A DNA stretch of 64,000 nucleotides from Catenulispora sp. GP43 (GCF_041260665.1 NZ_JBGCCT010000017.1:1-64000); one strand, 5' to 3'. Positions 1 to 10,024 are shown, numbered from the stretch's first letter. Translations and numbers: made by a program. The notes: generated by a model from the sequence alone, not told the origin.

Positions 1-181
1 CCTGGGACACGACACCGACCCTAACCGACCACCCCGAACCACAGACGAAAACCACAGACCAACACCATGATCAAACTAAGCTACGTGGCATTGCCTCCGG
101 CGGCGCCTGCGCGGCGAGCGGCCTCGGCTCGGAGGGTGCACAAGACCCCGCGCTGGTGACGGTCCGAATGTTGGTCGCCTC

Positions 182-250
182 TGTCCCGGATCCCTCGTGG
201 CTGTCGTCGCCGTAAACGGAATCATTCCGGACTGGCGGTATCAAGTCGGA
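182..250 (+). repeat. Intergenic repeat element, copy 1 (forward)
   Basis: About 69 bp. Starts TGTCCCGGATCCCTCG and ends with a block reading ATTCCGGACTGGCGG followed by TATCAAGTCGGA. Copy 2 is its near-complete reverse complement: in the last 31 bp only one base differs between the two. Together copies 1 and 2 form a long imperfect cruciform-type inverted repeat. Confidence 0.75.
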
Positions 251-275
251 TCGCTGTTGCTGTGGTTGATTTTCG

Positions 276-348
276 TCCGACTTGACACCGCCAGTCCGGA
301 ATGATTGGCAGAGCCCGCCGACAGCGACGAGGGATCCGGGACAACCCC
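276..348 (-). repeat. Intergenic repeat element, copy 2 (inverted)
   Basis: Reverse-complement partner of copy 1 (arms 182-250 and 276-343, about 25 bp spacer). Its outer end, CCGGGACAACCCC at 336-348, is also a perfect inverted match to the start of copy 3 at 438-450, so the three copies alternate in orientation. Confidence 0.75.
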
Positions 349-437
349 ACCCGTGGGAAGGGTCCCCGCACTACCAGCTCGCCAGTCGCCACCGCAGCGT
401 GTGCGTCCCGGAGTGGACCCCGTCCACACCACAGGCC

Positions 438-515
438 GGGGTTGTCCCGGATTCCCCGTCGCTTCGGCGGTGCTTGCACAACCATCCCGGACTGGCGGTG
501 TCCAGCCGCACGGAA
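438..515 (+). repeat. Intergenic repeat element, copy 3 (forward, diverged)
   Basis: Starts GGGGTTGTCCCGG and contains ATCCCGGACTGGCGGTGTC, the same core as copies 1 and 2 with a few substitutions. A further fragment, CCGGCTTGACACCGC at 538-552, resembles the inner end of copy 2. The arrangement forward-inverted-forward suggests a REP-like or non-autonomous mobile intergenic element. No associated transposase is visible. Confidence 0.6.
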
Positions 516-817
516 CCGCACCACAGCAGCGTGTGATCCGGCTTGACACCGCAGCGGAGGCGCCTTTAAGCCCTTGACCTTGCTTGTCGCTCTTGACCTT
601 GACTTTCGCTCGTGTCCACCCGAACCACCGGCCGCCAGTGCGTGGCGAGCATCCAACTCAACACCTTGAGCTTTGCCGCGCATTCGAGGAAGGGCCCGCT
701 CCCCTTCTCGGGAATCGCGATGCGCGTGGTGCGCGGCACGGGGAACCGCTTCCTCCGCCTCTATCGCCGGGCCCTTCCTTCGCCACCCATTCCACGGCCG
801 ACGCCCCACGAGCCCCA

Positions 818-831
818 GGGCCCAAAGTCCC
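818..831. promoter_or_regulatory. DosR/DevR-like box upstream of arc operon
   Basis: GGGCCCAAAGTCCC matches 12 of 14 positions of the mycobacterial-type DosR core GGGACTAAAGTCCC. It lies about 100 bp upstream of the permease start. The role is inferred from sequence similarity and from the anaerobic nature of the downstream genes. Confidence 0.45.
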
Positions 832-933
832 GGCCCGAACAGTGCCTTCGACTCTGAGGACGACAGCGCCCCGTCCTAGATCGTGGATCAGCCGGGCAAC
901 AGCCCGGACACCTATCCCACCAAGGCGGTCGTC

Positions 934-2367
934 ATGAGCAACGACACCCACACCGATCCGGGGCGCACAGCGTCTCCCAGCCCATCGCAGCCCGATACCG
1001 ATACCGATACCACTACCGCGACAGAGCCGCACCGATTCGGCCTGCCGACCGCGACCGCGCTGGTGGTCGGCACGGTCATCGGCACCGGGGTCTTCGCACT
1101 TCCCTCGGCCCTGGCGCCGTACGGGCCGATCAGCCTCGTGGCCTTCGTCCTGGTGACGGTCGGCGCACTGGCACTGGCCCTCACGCTGGGCAAGCTGTCC
1201 AAGCGGGTCCCCGGATCCGGCGGTCCCTACGTCTACGCCCGGGACGCGTTCGGTGACTTCGGCGGCTTCCTGAACGCCTGGTCCTACTGGATCACCGCGT
1301 GGGCCGGCAACGCCGCGATCGTGGTGGCCTGGGTCGGCTACGTCGAGGTGTTCTGGAACAGCGGGCACGCCAAGTCCTGGTCGATCGTCATCGCGATGAT
1401 CGGGCTGTGGATCCCGGCGCTGGTCAACCTGTCCGGTGTGCGGAACTTCGCCGCCGCCCAGGTGGTCACCACCGTGGTGAAGTTCATCCCGCTGCTGTTC
1501 ATGGCCACGGTCGGCCTGCTGTTCATCAAGGCCCACAATTTCGGTGCCTTCAACGCCTCCGGAACCTCCGTCGGCAGCGCCGTCTCCGCCGCCGCGGCGA
1601 TCGCGCTGTTCAGTTACCTCGGCATCGAGACCGCCTCGGTCGCGGCCGGGCGGGTCCGGAACCCGAAGCGCAACGTCGCCCGGGCCACGGTTCTGGGCAC
1701 GATCGGCTGCGCGGTCGTCTACATCCTGGGCACCGTCACGGTGTTCGGCACGGTCTCCAACGCCGCGCTGCGCACGTCCGCGGCGCCGTTCACCGATTCG
1801 GCGAACGCCATCTTCGGCGGGCATTGGGCCGGCAACGCTGTCGCGATCGCCGCGATCATCTCCGGCATCGGCGCGCTGGTCGGCTGGACCCTGATCGTCG
1901 CGGAGATGCCGCAGGCCGCCGCCCGCGACCGGCTGTTCCCGGCCCGGTTCGCCGTCGAGAGCCGCCGGGGCACCCCGGCGTTCGGCATCATCGTCTCCAC
2001 GATCCTGGCCTCGGTCCTGACCGTCGTCAGCTACACCCGCTTCGACAAGGTCTTCGTCACGATCGTGCTGCTGACGGTGGTCACCGCCGTCATCCCGTAC
2101 ATCTTCAGCGCCGCCGCCCAGCTGTACTGGCTGCTCACCCGAGGCAAGGCGACCGACTGGCCGCACCTGGTCCGCGACTCGGCCGTCTCGGCGATCGCCC
2201 TGGTCTTCTCCTTCTGGTCGCTGGCCGGAAGCGGCTATCAGGCCGTGTACTTCGGGGTGTTCTGCCTGTTCCTCGGCATCCCGGTCTACGTCTGGATGAA
2301 GATCGGACGCCGCGAGTACGGCGAGAGCGTCGTCATCCCCGCCGAGCTGACGCGGGCGGGTGAGTGA
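934..2367 (+). CDS. APC-family amino acid permease, probable arginine/ornithine antiporter
   Basis: 477-residue integral membrane protein of the amino acid-polyamine-organocation superfamily, with about twelve hydrophobic segments and a charged N-terminal tail of about 45 residues. The first membrane segment carries the family glycine motif [15 protein letters not shown]. Being first in an arginine deiminase operon, its likely job is exchange of external arginine for internal ornithine (ArcD role), though the sequence alone does not fix the substrate. I chose ATG 934, which has AAGGCGG about 8 bases upstream; an in-frame GTG at 883 would add 17 residues. Its stop lies just ahead of arcA, so the two genes are almost certainly co-transcribed. 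Confidence 0.85.
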   Translation: MSNDTHTDPGRTASPSPSQPDTDTDTTTATEPHRFGLPTATALVVGTVIGTGVFALPSALAPYGPISLVAFVLVTVGALALALTLGKLSKRVPGSGGPYVYARDAFGDFGGFLNAWSYWITAWAGNAAIVVAWVGYVEVFWNSGHAKSWSIVIAMIGLWIPALVNLSGVRNFAAAQVVTTVVKFIPLLFMATVGLLFIKAHNFGAFNASGTSVGSAVSAAAAIALFSYLGIETASVAAGRVRNPKRNVARATVLGTIGCAVVYILGTVTVFGTVSNAALRTSAAPFTDSANAIFGGHWAGNAVAIAAIISGIGALVGWTLIVAEMPQAAARDRLFPARFAVESRRGTPAFGIIVSTILASVLTVVSYTRFDKVFVTIVLLTVVTAVIPYIFSAAAQLYWLLTRGKATDWPHLVRDSAVSAIALVFSFWSLAGSGYQAVYFGVFCLFLGIPVYVWMKIGRREYGESVVIPAELTRAGE

Positions 2368-2372
2368 GGACC

Positions 2373-3623
2373 ATGACCCGCGCCCTCGGTGTCGCCTCGG
2401 AAGTCGGACAACTCCGCCAGGCGATCGTTCACCGGCCCGGTCTGGAGCTGACCCGGCTGACCCCCGACAACTGCGACGAGCTGCTGTTCGACGACGTGCT
2501 GTGGGCTGACAAGGCCCGCGAGGAACACGACGTGTTCGCCCAGCTGCTGCGCGATCACGGGGTGCGCGTCCACCACTTCGCCGACCTGCTCGGCGAGACG
2601 CTGCGCGCGCCGGAGGCCAGAGCCTTCGTCCTGGACCGGATCGTCACCGACCACCGCGTCGGCCCGACCCTGGCGCCGGCGCTGCGCGCGCTGGCCGAGG
2701 ACGCCGAACCCGACGCGCTGGCCGAACTGCTCATCGGCGGCGTCACCAAGAACGACCTGTCTCCGCTGCGGTCCCGGAGCCTGCGCTGGCAGAGTCTGGA
2801 CGCCGACGACTTCGTGCTGCCCCCGCTGCCGAACACGTTGTTCCAGCGCGACAACTCGGCCTGGATCCACTCCGGGGTCAGCATCAACCCGATGGCCATG
2901 CCGGCCCGGCAGCGCGAATCGATCCACAGCCGCGCGGTCTACCGCTTCCACCCGATGTTCGCCGACGCCGGGTTCCCGGTGTTCTACGGCGGGGACGACG
3001 CCGACCACCAGCCGGCGACCCTGGAAGGCGGCGACATCCACGTCCTGGGACGCGGCGTCGTCCTGATCGGCATGGGCGAGCGCTCCACGCCGATGGGCGT
3101 GGAGATCCTGGCCCGCGAACTGTTCCGGCACCACGCCGCGAGGCAGGTCATCGCCGTCCAGCTGCCCAAGTCGCACGCGCTGATGCACCTGGACACGGTC
3201 TTGACCATGATCGACGTCGACACGTTCGTCCGCTACCCCTACCTCGACCCCGCCTCGCTGCGCCCCTGGGTGATCACCCCGGCCGACCCGGAGGAGATCG
3301 TCGATCACGACGCCGCCGGGCTGCACATCGAGCACCGCGACGATCTGTTCGCGACCATCGCCGAAGCCCTGGGCCTGGACAAGATCCGGGTCCTGTCCGC
3401 CGACGAGGACCTGCGCGCCGCCCAGCGCGAGCAATGGGACGACGCGAACAACTTCCTCACCGTCGCGCCCGGCGTCGTCGTCGGCTACGAGCGCAACACG
3501 GTCACCAACACCATGCTGCGCGACAACGGCATCACCGTGCTGCCGATCCCCGGCAGCGAACTCGGACGCGGCCGGGGCGGAGCCCGCTGCATGACCTGCC
3601 CGATCCAGCGCGACGGCATCTGA
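2373..3623 (+). CDS. arcA: Arginine deiminase
   Basis: 416 residues, the usual length for the family. Hydrolyses arginine to citrulline and ammonia in the cytoplasm, the first step of the arginine deiminase (ADI) pathway that yields ATP and raises pH. Family hallmarks in order: [15 protein letters not shown] near the N-terminus, [30 protein letters not shown] and the C-terminal GGARCMTCP, whose first Cys corresponds to the catalytic nucleophile. ATG 2373 follows GAGTGAGG; an in-frame GTG at 2364 overlaps the permease stop and would add three residues. Second gene of the arc operon. Confidence 0.95.
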   Translation: MTRALGVASEVGQLRQAIVHRPGLELTRLTPDNCDELLFDDVLWADKAREEHDVFAQLLRDHGVRVHHFADLLGETLRAPEARAFVLDRIVTDHRVGPTLAPALRALAEDAEPDALAELLIGGVTKNDLSPLRSRSLRWQSLDADDFVLPPLPNTLFQRDNSAWIHSGVSINPMAMPARQRESIHSRAVYRFHPMFADAGFPVFYGGDDADHQPATLEGGDIHVLGRGVVLIGMGERSTPMGVEILARELFRHHAARQVIAVQLPKSHALMHLDTVLTMIDVDTFVRYPYLDPASLRPWVITPADPEEIVDHDAAGLHIEHRDDLFATIAEALGLDKIRVLSADEDLRAAQREQWDDANNFLTVAPGVVVGYERNTVTNTMLRDNGITVLPIPGSELGRGRGGARCMTCPIQRDGI

Positions 3624-3700
3624 GGCGGTCCGAACCGCCACCGCCGACACCGGCGCGATTCGACCACCGACGACCAACCCCAAACAAAGGACTGAGAATC

Positions 3701-4702
3701 ATGACCGACAACCGGCACCCCGGATCGCTCCTCAAGGAGATCGACCTCACCAAGGAGCAGTTCCTCGGCCTGCTGGACCTGGCCCGCGACCTGAAGCAGG
3801 CGAAGGCCGCCGGCACCGAGACCCAGCCGCTGGCCGGGAAGAACATCGCGCTGGTCTTCGAGAAGGCCTCCACCCGCACCCGCTGTGCGTTCGAGGTCGC
3901 CGCCCACGACGAGGGCGCGCACGTCGCCTACCTCGGCCCGGAGGGCTCGCACATCGGCCGCGACGAGTCCATCAAGGACACCGCGCGCGTCCTGGGCCGG
4001 ATGTTCGACGGCATCGAGTTCCGCGGCTTCGCGCAGGACACCGTCGAGCAGTTGGCCGACTACGCCGGGGTCCCGGTGTGGAACGGGCTGACCGACCAGT
4101 GGCACCCGACGCAGATGCTCGCCGACATCCTGACCATGACCGAACACTGCGACGCCCCGCTGGAGGCCATCACCTACTGCTTCCTGGGCGACGGACGCAA
4201 CAACGTCGCCCGCTCGCTGCTGGTCACCGGGGCGCTGCTGGGCATGGACGTGCGGATCGCGGCCCCTCGCGAGCTGTGGCCGCCGCAGGACGTGGTCGCG
4301 ATCGCCCGGGCACTGGCCGACGTCAGCGGCGCGCGGATCGACGTCACCGACTCCGCCGAGCAGGCCGTGCGGGGCGCCGACTTCCTCTACACCGACGTGT
4401 GGGTCAGCATGGGCGAATCCGACGACCAGTGGGCGGCGCGCGTCCCGCTGCTGCTGCCCTACCGCGTCACCGAGCAGCTGATCGCGGCCACCGGCAAGCC
4501 GGCGACCAAGTTCCTGCACTGCCTGCCGGCGGTCCACGACACGAACAGCGACCTCGGCCGGCGCCTGCATGAGAAGTTCGGCCTGGTCGGCGCCGAGGTC
4601 GCCGACGACGTCTTCGAGTCCGAGCGCTCCGTGGTCTTCGACCAGGCCGAGAACCGCATGCACACGATCAAGGCGGTCCTGCGGTCCGCCTTCGGAGGCT
4701 GA
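3701..4702 (+). CDS. arcB: Ornithine carbamoyltransferase (catabolic, ADI pathway)
   Basis: 333 residues. Phosphorolyses citrulline to ornithine and carbamoyl phosphate (reverse of the biosynthetic reaction). Shows the carbamoyl-phosphate loop [22 protein letters not shown], and the ornithine-binding [10 protein letters not shown] near the C-terminus. Biosynthetic ArgF and catabolic ArcB cannot be told apart from motifs; the position between arginine deiminase and carbamate kinase argues for the catabolic role. The start at 3701 has AAAGGA 10 bases upstream. The 77-bp gap after arcA holds no visible terminator. Confidence 0.93.
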   Translation: MTDNRHPGSLLKEIDLTKEQFLGLLDLARDLKQAKAAGTETQPLAGKNIALVFEKASTRTRCAFEVAAHDEGAHVAYLGPEGSHIGRDESIKDTARVLGRMFDGIEFRGFAQDTVEQLADYAGVPVWNGLTDQWHPTQMLADILTMTEHCDAPLEAITYCFLGDGRNNVARSLLVTGALLGMDVRIAAPRELWPPQDVVAIARALADVSGARIDVTDSAEQAVRGADFLYTDVWVSMGESDDQWAARVPLLLPYRVTEQLIAATGKPATKFLHCLPAVHDTNSDLGRRLHEKFGLVGAEVADDVFESERSVVFDQAENRMHTIKAVLRSAFGG

Positions 4703-4703
4703 G

Positions 4704-5669
4704 ATGCGCATCATGGTCGCCCTCGGCGGCAACGCGCTGCTGGAGCGCGGCGAGAAGCCCGACGCCGAGATCCAGCGCGAACACGTCCGCCGCGCAGCCG
4801 CCGCCCTGGCCCCGCTGGCCCGGGACCACCAGCTGATCATCTGTCACGGCAACGGACCGCAGGTCGGGGTGCTGGCCGTCGAGAGCGAAGCCGATCCGAA
4901 CCTGAGCCGCCCCTACCCGCTGGACCTCCTCGTCGCCCAGACCCAGGGCATGATCGGCTACTGGCTGGTCCAGGAGCTCCAGGACGCGGGCGTCGAGCAG
5001 CCGGCCGTCGCCGTCCTCACCCGGGTCGTCGTCGACCGCGGCGACCCGGCCTTCGCCCGGCCGACCAAGTTCATCGGCTCCGGCTACCGCCGGGACCAGG
5101 CCGAGCGCCTGGCGGCCGAGCGGGGCTGGAGCGTCGCCGCCGACGGCGAGCGCTGGCGCCGCGTCGTGCCCTCCCCCAGGCCGCTGCGGATCCCGGAGCT
5201 GGCCTCGATCACCGGCCTGCTGGAGGCTGGGACGATCGTCGTGTGCGGCGGAGGGGGCGGGATCCCGGTCGCCGAGGACGCCTCCGGCGGCCTGGTCGGC
5301 GTCGAAGCCGTCGTCGACAAGGACCTGACCGCCGCGCACCTGGCCGTGGAGCTCGACGCCGACCGGCTGCTGGTGCTCACCGACGTGAGCGCGGTGATGC
5401 GCGACTTCGGGACCCCGCAAGCCGCGCCGATCAGCACCCTGGCCCTGGAAGACCTGCCGGATCTGCACCTGCCGGCCGGCTCGATGGGGCCCAAGGTCCA
5501 GGCGTGCGGGGCCTTCACCACGGCCACCGGCCGACCGTCGGCGATCGGGGCGCTGACCGAGGCGGCCGCGATCCTCGACGGATCCGCGGGCACCACGATC
5601 AGGGCGCACGGACCGACACCGATAGAGCAGTTCGGCCCTGTCGCGGCCGGATCGCGCCTGGTGGTCTAG
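4704..5669 (+). CDS. arcC: Carbamate kinase
   Basis: 321 residues, amino-acid-kinase fold. Transfers phosphate from carbamoyl phosphate to ADP, the ATP-yielding last step of the ADI pathway. Motifs: VALGGNALL at the N-terminus, ICHGNGPQVG, VVCGGGGGIPV, EAVVDKDLTAAHLA and GSMGPKV, all typical. ATG 4704 lies two bases after the arcB stop, with GGAGG just upstream inside arcB, so translation is coupled. Confidence 0.95.
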   Translation: MRIMVALGGNALLERGEKPDAEIQREHVRRAAAALAPLARDHQLIICHGNGPQVGVLAVESEADPNLSRPYPLDLLVAQTQGMIGYWLVQELQDAGVEQPAVAVLTRVVVDRGDPAFARPTKFIGSGYRRDQAERLAAERGWSVAADGERWRRVVPSPRPLRIPELASITGLLEAGTIVVCGGGGGIPVAEDASGGLVGVEAVVDKDLTAAHLAVELDADRLLVLTDVSAVMRDFGTPQAAPISTLALEDLPDLHLPAGSMGPKVQACGAFTTATGRPSAIGALTEAAAILDGSAGTTIRAHGPTPIEQFGPVAAGSRLVV

Positions 5670-5673
5670 ACAC

Positions 5674-8388
5674 ATGTCCGCCGAACTCCATGTTCCCCAG
5701 GCCCCGCGCGACCCGTTCGGCGAACCAGCTGTCGCCGCGCCGGGCCGGCCGGACCCGCTCGGTGAGGTCATCGACGTGTCCCAGGCGTGCGCGCTGCCCG
5801 TCGACGACGTGCTGCGCGGGCTCGCGACGACCGGCGACGGCCTGTCGTCGGCACAGGCGGCGCGACGGCTGGCGCGGTTCGGCAGCAACGCCGTGTCCTC
5901 ACACCGCGCACGGTTCGCCCTCGTGCTGTGGCACCAGCTGCGCTCGCCGCTGCTCGGGCTGCTGCTCGCCGCCGCGACCGCGTCGTACTTCGTCGGCGAG
6001 CGCACCGACGCCCTGATCATCGGTGTGATCGTGGCGCTGTCGGTCGGCCTGGGCTTCGTCAACGAGTACCGGGCCGAGAAGGCCGCCGAAGCGCTGCACT
6101 CGCAGATCCACCACCGGGCGCTCGTGCTGCGGGACGGGCACCCGGTGGCCGTGGACGTCACCGATCTCGTGCCCGGAGACGTCGTCGACCTCGAACTCGG
6201 CGACATCGTCCCGGCCGACCTGCGGCTGATCCACTGCTCGGGCCTGGAGTGCGACGAGTCGACCCTGACGGGCGAGTCGCTGCCCGTGGACAAGAGCACC
6301 CCGCCGGTCCCCTCCGGTACACCGTTGGCGGAGCTGGCCGACTGCGCCCTCATGGGGACCGTGGTCCACGCCGGAAGCGGACGTGGCGTGATCGTGGCGA
6401 CCGGTACGAGCACCCAGTTCGGGCGGATCGCGGCGGGCCTGGGCACCCACCAGACGGAGACCGAGTTCCAGGTCGGTCTGCGCAAGTTCTCGATGTTGCT
6501 GGTGTACGTCGCCGGCACGCTGACCACCGGGATCTTTGTCGTCAACGTGGCCCTGCACAAACCGATCATCGACGCGCTGCTGTTCTCGCTGGCGATCGCC
6601 GTCGGCATCACGCCGCAGCTGTTGCCAGCCGTGGTCTCCACCAGCCTGGCCGCCGGATCGCACCGGCTGGCCAAGCGCAAGGTACTGGTCAAGCGCCTGG
6701 TCTGCATCGAAGACCTCGGCGACGTCGACACGCTGTTCACCGACAAGACCGGCACCCTGACCGAGGGCCGGATCAGCTTCCTGCGCGCGGTGCCCGCCGA
6801 CGGCTCCACCGCGCAGGAGACCCTACGCTGGAGCCTGCTGTGCACCGAGGTCACCGCCGAGGCCGGACGCGCCGAAGGCGGCAACCCGCTGGACGCGGCG
6901 CTGTGGCGGTCCGAGGCCGCGGCGGCCCTGGAGCCCGCGCTGGCCGACTTCGCCACGGTGTCGCTCCTGCCCTTCGACCACGAGCGGCGCATGGTGTCCG
7001 TCCTGGTCCGCGGGACGGATCGCAGCAAGACCCTGATCACCAAGGGGGCGCCCGAGACGGTCCTGGACCGGTGCGTGGACGTTCCCGCCTCGGCCCGGGC
7101 CACGCTGGACGCCGAGTTCGCCGCCGGGAACCGCGTCGTCGCCGTCGCCGTCAGGCCGGCGCCGGACCTGGAAACCGTCAGCGCGACCGATGAACAGGGA
7201 CTGCGGCTCGCCGGCCTGCTGGTGTTCCTGGACGCCCCGAAGGCCGACGCCGCCGCGGCGCTGAAGCGGCTGGCCGGGCTCGGCGTCGCCGTGAAGATCG
7301 TCACCGGCGACAACCCCGTCGTGGCGGCGAAGGTCTGCGCGGATCTGGGCCTGCCCGCCGGCGGGGCCCTCACCGGAGCGGACCTGGACGCGCTGAACGA
7401 CACCCAGCTCGCCGCCGCCATCGCCGAGACCACCGTCTTCGCCCGCGTCAGCCCCGAAGACAAGGCGCGCATCGTCCGCGTCCAGCGGCTCAGCGGCCGG
7501 GACGTCGCCTTCCTCGGCGACGGGGTCAACGACGCCCTCGCGCTGCACGCCGCCGACGTCGGGATCTCGGTGGACTCCGCGACCGACGTCGCCAAGGACG
7601 CGGCGGACGTCATCCTGTTGGAGAAGGACCTCGACGTGCTCGCCGACGGCGTCGCCGAAGGCCGGCGCATCTTCGCCAACACCATCAAGTACGTGCTCAT
7701 GGGAACGTCGAGCAACTTCGGGAACATGTTCAGCGCCGCAGGCGCCTCGCTGTTCCTGAAGTTCCTGCCGATGCTGCCCTCCCAGATCCTTCTCAACAAC
7801 CTGCTGTACGACACCAGCCAACTGGCCATCCCGACCGACCACGTCGACGAGGAGCAACTGCGCCGCCCCTCGCACTGGGACATCCGGTTCATCCGCCGAT
7901 TCATGATCTACTTCGGGCCGATCAGCTCCGTGTTCGACTTCCTGACGTTCGGCGTGATGCTGTGGGTCTTCCATTCCGGCCCGGCCCAGTTCCGCTCCGG
8001 CTGGTTCGTGGAGTCCCTGGCCACCCAGACCCTGGTCATCTTCGCCATCCGCACCCGGCGGATCCCGTTCTTCCGCAGCCGTCCCAGCCTGCCGCTGACC
8101 CTGTCCGCACTCGCCGTGGTCGCCGTGGGCGCGCTGCTGCCGGCCATGCCCTTCGCCCACACGCTGGGCTTCCAACCACTGCCCGCGGGTTTCTTCGCCG
8201 CCCTGGTCGGCATGGTCGTGGGCTACCTCGGCCTGATCGAGATCGGCAAGTACATCTTCTACCGCACCGCCGCGCTCGACCGGACGCCGCCGCACGTCGT
8301 GCCTCCGGCAGCCCGGCGCCTGCGCCGCCTGCGCCGTCGTGCCGCGCGGTTCAGCACCGCGAATCCCGAACCAGACACCCTGCCCTAG
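5674..8388 (+). CDS. mgtA: P-type ATPase, Mg2+-importing (MgtA-like)
   Basis: 904 residues, ten-segment P3B-type layout: N-terminal cytosolic cation-ATPase domain, actuator loop with TGESLPVDKS, phosphorylation motif DKTGTLTEG, nucleotide-binding domain, hinge LGDGVNDALALHAADVGIS, and six C-terminal membrane segments. The stretch MGTSSNFGNMFSAAGAS and the following LPSQILLNNLLYDTSQ are characteristic of MgtA/MgtB rather than Ca2+ or K+ pumps. It imports Mg2+ at the expense of ATP. It begins five bases after arcC and may belong to the same transcript. Coupling of Mg2+ uptake to a hypoxia or acid response is my inference. Confidence 0.9.
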   Translation: MSAELHVPQAPRDPFGEPAVAAPGRPDPLGEVIDVSQACALPVDDVLRGLATTGDGLSSAQAARRLARFGSNAVSSHRARFALVLWHQLRSPLLGLLLAAATASYFVGERTDALIIGVIVALSVGLGFVNEYRAEKAAEALHSQIHHRALVLRDGHPVAVDVTDLVPGDVVDLELGDIVPADLRLIHCSGLECDESTLTGESLPVDKSTPPVPSGTPLAELADCALMGTVVHAGSGRGVIVATGTSTQFGRIAAGLGTHQTETEFQVGLRKFSMLLVYVAGTLTTGIFVVNVALHKPIIDALLFSLAIAVGITPQLLPAVVSTSLAAGSHRLAKRKVLVKRLVCIEDLGDVDTLFTDKTGTLTEGRISFLRAVPADGSTAQETLRWSLLCTEVTAEAGRAEGGNPLDAALWRSEAAAALEPALADFATVSLLPFDHERRMVSVLVRGTDRSKTLITKGAPETVLDRCVDVPASARATLDAEFAAGNRVVAVAVRPAPDLETVSATDEQGLRLAGLLVFLDAPKADAAAALKRLAGLGVAVKIVTGDNPVVAAKVCADLGLPAGGALTGADLDALNDTQLAAAIAETTVFARVSPEDKARIVRVQRLSGRDVAFLGDGVNDALALHAADVGISVDSATDVAKDAADVILLEKDLDVLADGVAEGRRIFANTIKYVLMGTSSNFGNMFSAAGASLFLKFLPMLPSQILLNNLLYDTSQLAIPTDHVDEEQLRRPSHWDIRFIRRFMIYFGPISSVFDFLTFGVMLWVFHSGPAQFRSGWFVESLATQTLVIFAIRTRRIPFFRSRPSLPLTLSALAVVAVGALLPAMPFAHTLGFQPLPAGFFAALVGMVVGYLGLIEIGKYIFYRTAALDRTPPHVVPPAARRLRRLRRRAARFSTANPEPDTLP

Positions 8389-8407
8389 GCCATCCCAGGA
8401 GGCTTCC

Positions 8408-8917
8408 ATGCCCACCACACCCCGGCTCCGAACCGCAATGAGCCCCGACATCTCAACAGTCCTGGAACGACAGACTGTCGGGACGTTCCCGACCCACGAC
8501 GCGGCCGAGCACGCCGTCGACCACCTGGCCACCCACGGCTTCCCGGTCGAGCGCACCGCCATCATCGGCACCGATCTGCGCATGGTCGAGGCGGTCCTCG
8601 GCCGGGTTACGCGGGCCCGCGCGACGCTCGCCGGCGCGGGCAGCGGCGCGTGGTTCGGGCTGTTCGTCGGCATCCTGCTGTCGCTGTTCACCGCGAGGCA
8701 CTCGGCCGTGTTCTCCCTCATCGGCGGGGGCCTGCTCTACGGTGCCGTCTTCGGCGCGGTCTGGGGCTTCATCGCGCACGCCACCGTCAGCGGCGGCCAC
8801 GAGTTCCTCGCCCGCAGCACGGTCGTCGCCGCACGCTACGACGTGGTCGCCGACACCGAGGTCGCCGATGACGCCAAGAACCTGCTGATCAAACTCGCCT
8901 GGCGCGAGCAGCCCTGA
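8408..8917 (+). CDS. Small stress-type membrane protein (YflT / general stress protein 17M-like)
   Basis: 169 residues. The N-terminal third (TVGTFPTHDAAEHAVDHL onward) resembles the heat-induced stress protein YflT / general stress protein 17M domain. Two adjacent Gly-rich hydrophobic segments follow (about residues 75-125), then a short mixed tail. Function unknown; the proteins are usually stress-regulated. The ATG at 8408 has a perfect AGGAGG at 8397-8402, while in-frame upstream starts lie inside mgtA. It follows mgtA by 19 bases, so it is likely part of the same operon. Confidence 0.75.
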   Translation: MPTTPRLRTAMSPDISTVLERQTVGTFPTHDAAEHAVDHLATHGFPVERTAIIGTDLRMVEAVLGRVTRARATLAGAGSGAWFGLFVGILLSLFTARHSAVFSLIGGGLLYGAVFGAVWGFIAHATVSGGHEFLARSTVVAARYDVVADTEVADDAKNLLIKLAWREQP

Positions 8918-8978
8918 TGACGCGGAGGCGCCGATCCGGTTCGGCGGCCGCCGGCATCGGCGCGGCCGCCCGGCATCA

Positions 8979-9039
8979 GAGGCGAAAGTCCCGGACCCAC
9001 CCGGGCACTTCAGAGTCCGCAAGCCGGGCCGTGGGCCCC
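8979..9039. promoter_or_regulatory. Two DosR-like boxes upstream of usp
   Basis: GAGGCGAAAGTCCC (8979-8992) keeps a perfect right half of the DosR core and matches 11 of 14 positions. GGGCCGTGGGCCCC (9026-9039) is a weaker palindromic relative (8 of 14). They lie 77-137 bp ahead of the universal stress protein start in an otherwise gene-free 198-bp gap. Pairs of boxes with such spacing are usual for DosR-controlled promoters; assignment is inference. Confidence 0.35.
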
Positions 9040-9115
9040 TGACCGGCAAGCCGGCATCGCAGGAGGCTGAGCACACCGGCCCCGCGAGGGGGCCGCATCG
9101 AAGCTGGAGGACTCC

Positions 9116-10015
9116 ATGAGCGCACCGGTGGTCGTCGCCTACGACCAGACCCCGCACAGCAAGCGCGCCCTGGCCGAAGCCGCCCGGGAAGCCGCCTCAC
9201 GCGGCACCGACCTGCGCATCGTCCACGCCTACACCACCGACGAGCGCCTCCCCATGGGCCCGTTCACCACGGTGGTCCCGACGCCGGGCTTCGAGCAGAC
9301 CAGCCGCCACGACGCCGAGGAGATCCTCGAAGAGGTCGCGGCACAGACCAAGGACGAGTACCCCGCGCTGGCGATCGAGACCCGCGCGGTGCCCGGCGAC
9401 GCCCCCCGCGCGATCCTCGCCGAGGCCTCCACGGCCGCCCTGCTCGTCGTCGGCAGCCGGGGCCGCGGCGGCTTCTCCGGTCTGCTGCTCGGCTCGACCT
9501 CCCAGCGGGTGCTGGCCGACGCCCCCTGCCCGGTCATCGTCACCCACGACACCTCCTTCGAGTCCAAGGGCCAGATCATGGTCGGCCTCGACCACGACGA
9601 GCCCGGCGCGGAGGTCCTGGAGTTCGCCTTCGACACCGCCGCCCGGCGCGGCACCGGCCTGATCGCGGCCAACGTCTGGAGCGAGCCGTGGACCATGTCC
9701 CACTCCGCCCGGCTCGGCGACGAAGACGGCGTCGCCTACGAGCAGGCGCACACCGACCGGCTGACGGAGCTGCTGGACCCGTGGCAGCGCAAGCACCCCG
9801 ACGTCGCCGTCGTCACCCGCGTCTACACCGCGGTCAGCTCCGGCGCGGCCGGCGGCTGCCTGGTCGAGGCGTCGAAGACGGTCGACCTGCTGATCGTCGG
9901 CATGCGCTCGGAAACCGGCCACCGCCACGCCAACCGGCTCGGGCCGGTCACCCACACCGCGCTGCATCACGCGTTCTGCCCGATCGCCGTCGTCCCGTCT
10001 TCGGGCGCGTCCTGA
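9116..10015 (+). CDS. Universal stress protein, tandem UspA domains
   Basis: 299 residues forming two UspA folds (about 1-145 and 150-299). The first domain has the ATP-binding signature VVGSRGRGGFSGLLLGSTS followed by CPVIV. The second, IVGMRSETGHRHANRLG, has lost the glycine spacing and may not bind nucleotide. Tandem Usp proteins are typical of actinobacterial hypoxia regulons. The start at 9116 has CTGGAGG a few bases upstream. It converges on cydC and is separated from it by a strong hairpin. Confidence 0.9.
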   Translation: MSAPVVVAYDQTPHSKRALAEAAREAASRGTDLRIVHAYTTDERLPMGPFTTVVPTPGFEQTSRHDAEEILEEVAAQTKDEYPALAIETRAVPGDAPRAILAEASTAALLVVGSRGRGGFSGLLLGSTSQRVLADAPCPVIVTHDTSFESKGQIMVGLDHDEPGAEVLEFAFDTAARRGTGLIAANVWSEPWTMSHSARLGDEDGVAYEQAHTDRLTELLDPWQRKHPDVAVVTRVYTAVSSGAAGGCLVEASKTVDLLIVGMRSETGHRHANRLGPVTHTALHHAFCPIAVVPSSGAS

Positions 10016-10024
10016 CCTCGGACA

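Larger units (their letters stand above)
1..933. other. Gene-free region upstream of the arc operon
   Basis: I see no convincing gene here. The open frames present on both strands are Arg/Pro-rich and lack recognisable domains, as expected for non-coding high-GC DNA. The stretch holds a small hairpin at 94-135 (CCTCCG pairing with CGGAGG, possibly the terminator of a gene left of the window), three copies of a repeated element between 182 and 515, an 11-bp inverted repeat (AGGAAGGGCCC at 687-697 with GGGCCCTTCCT at 769-779), and a DosR-like box at 818-831. The promoter of the arginine deiminase operon must lie in the last part. Confidence 0.7.

Noticed and set aside
222-809. 195-residue minus-strand frame in the first kilobase
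   Set aside because: It runs through the repeat copies and is Arg/Ala-rich with no family; not considered a gene.
4668-7904. Very long minus-strand frame across arcC and mgtA
   Set aside because: Ser/Arg/Thr-rich translation without domains; it is the antisense of two well-identified genes in high-GC DNA.
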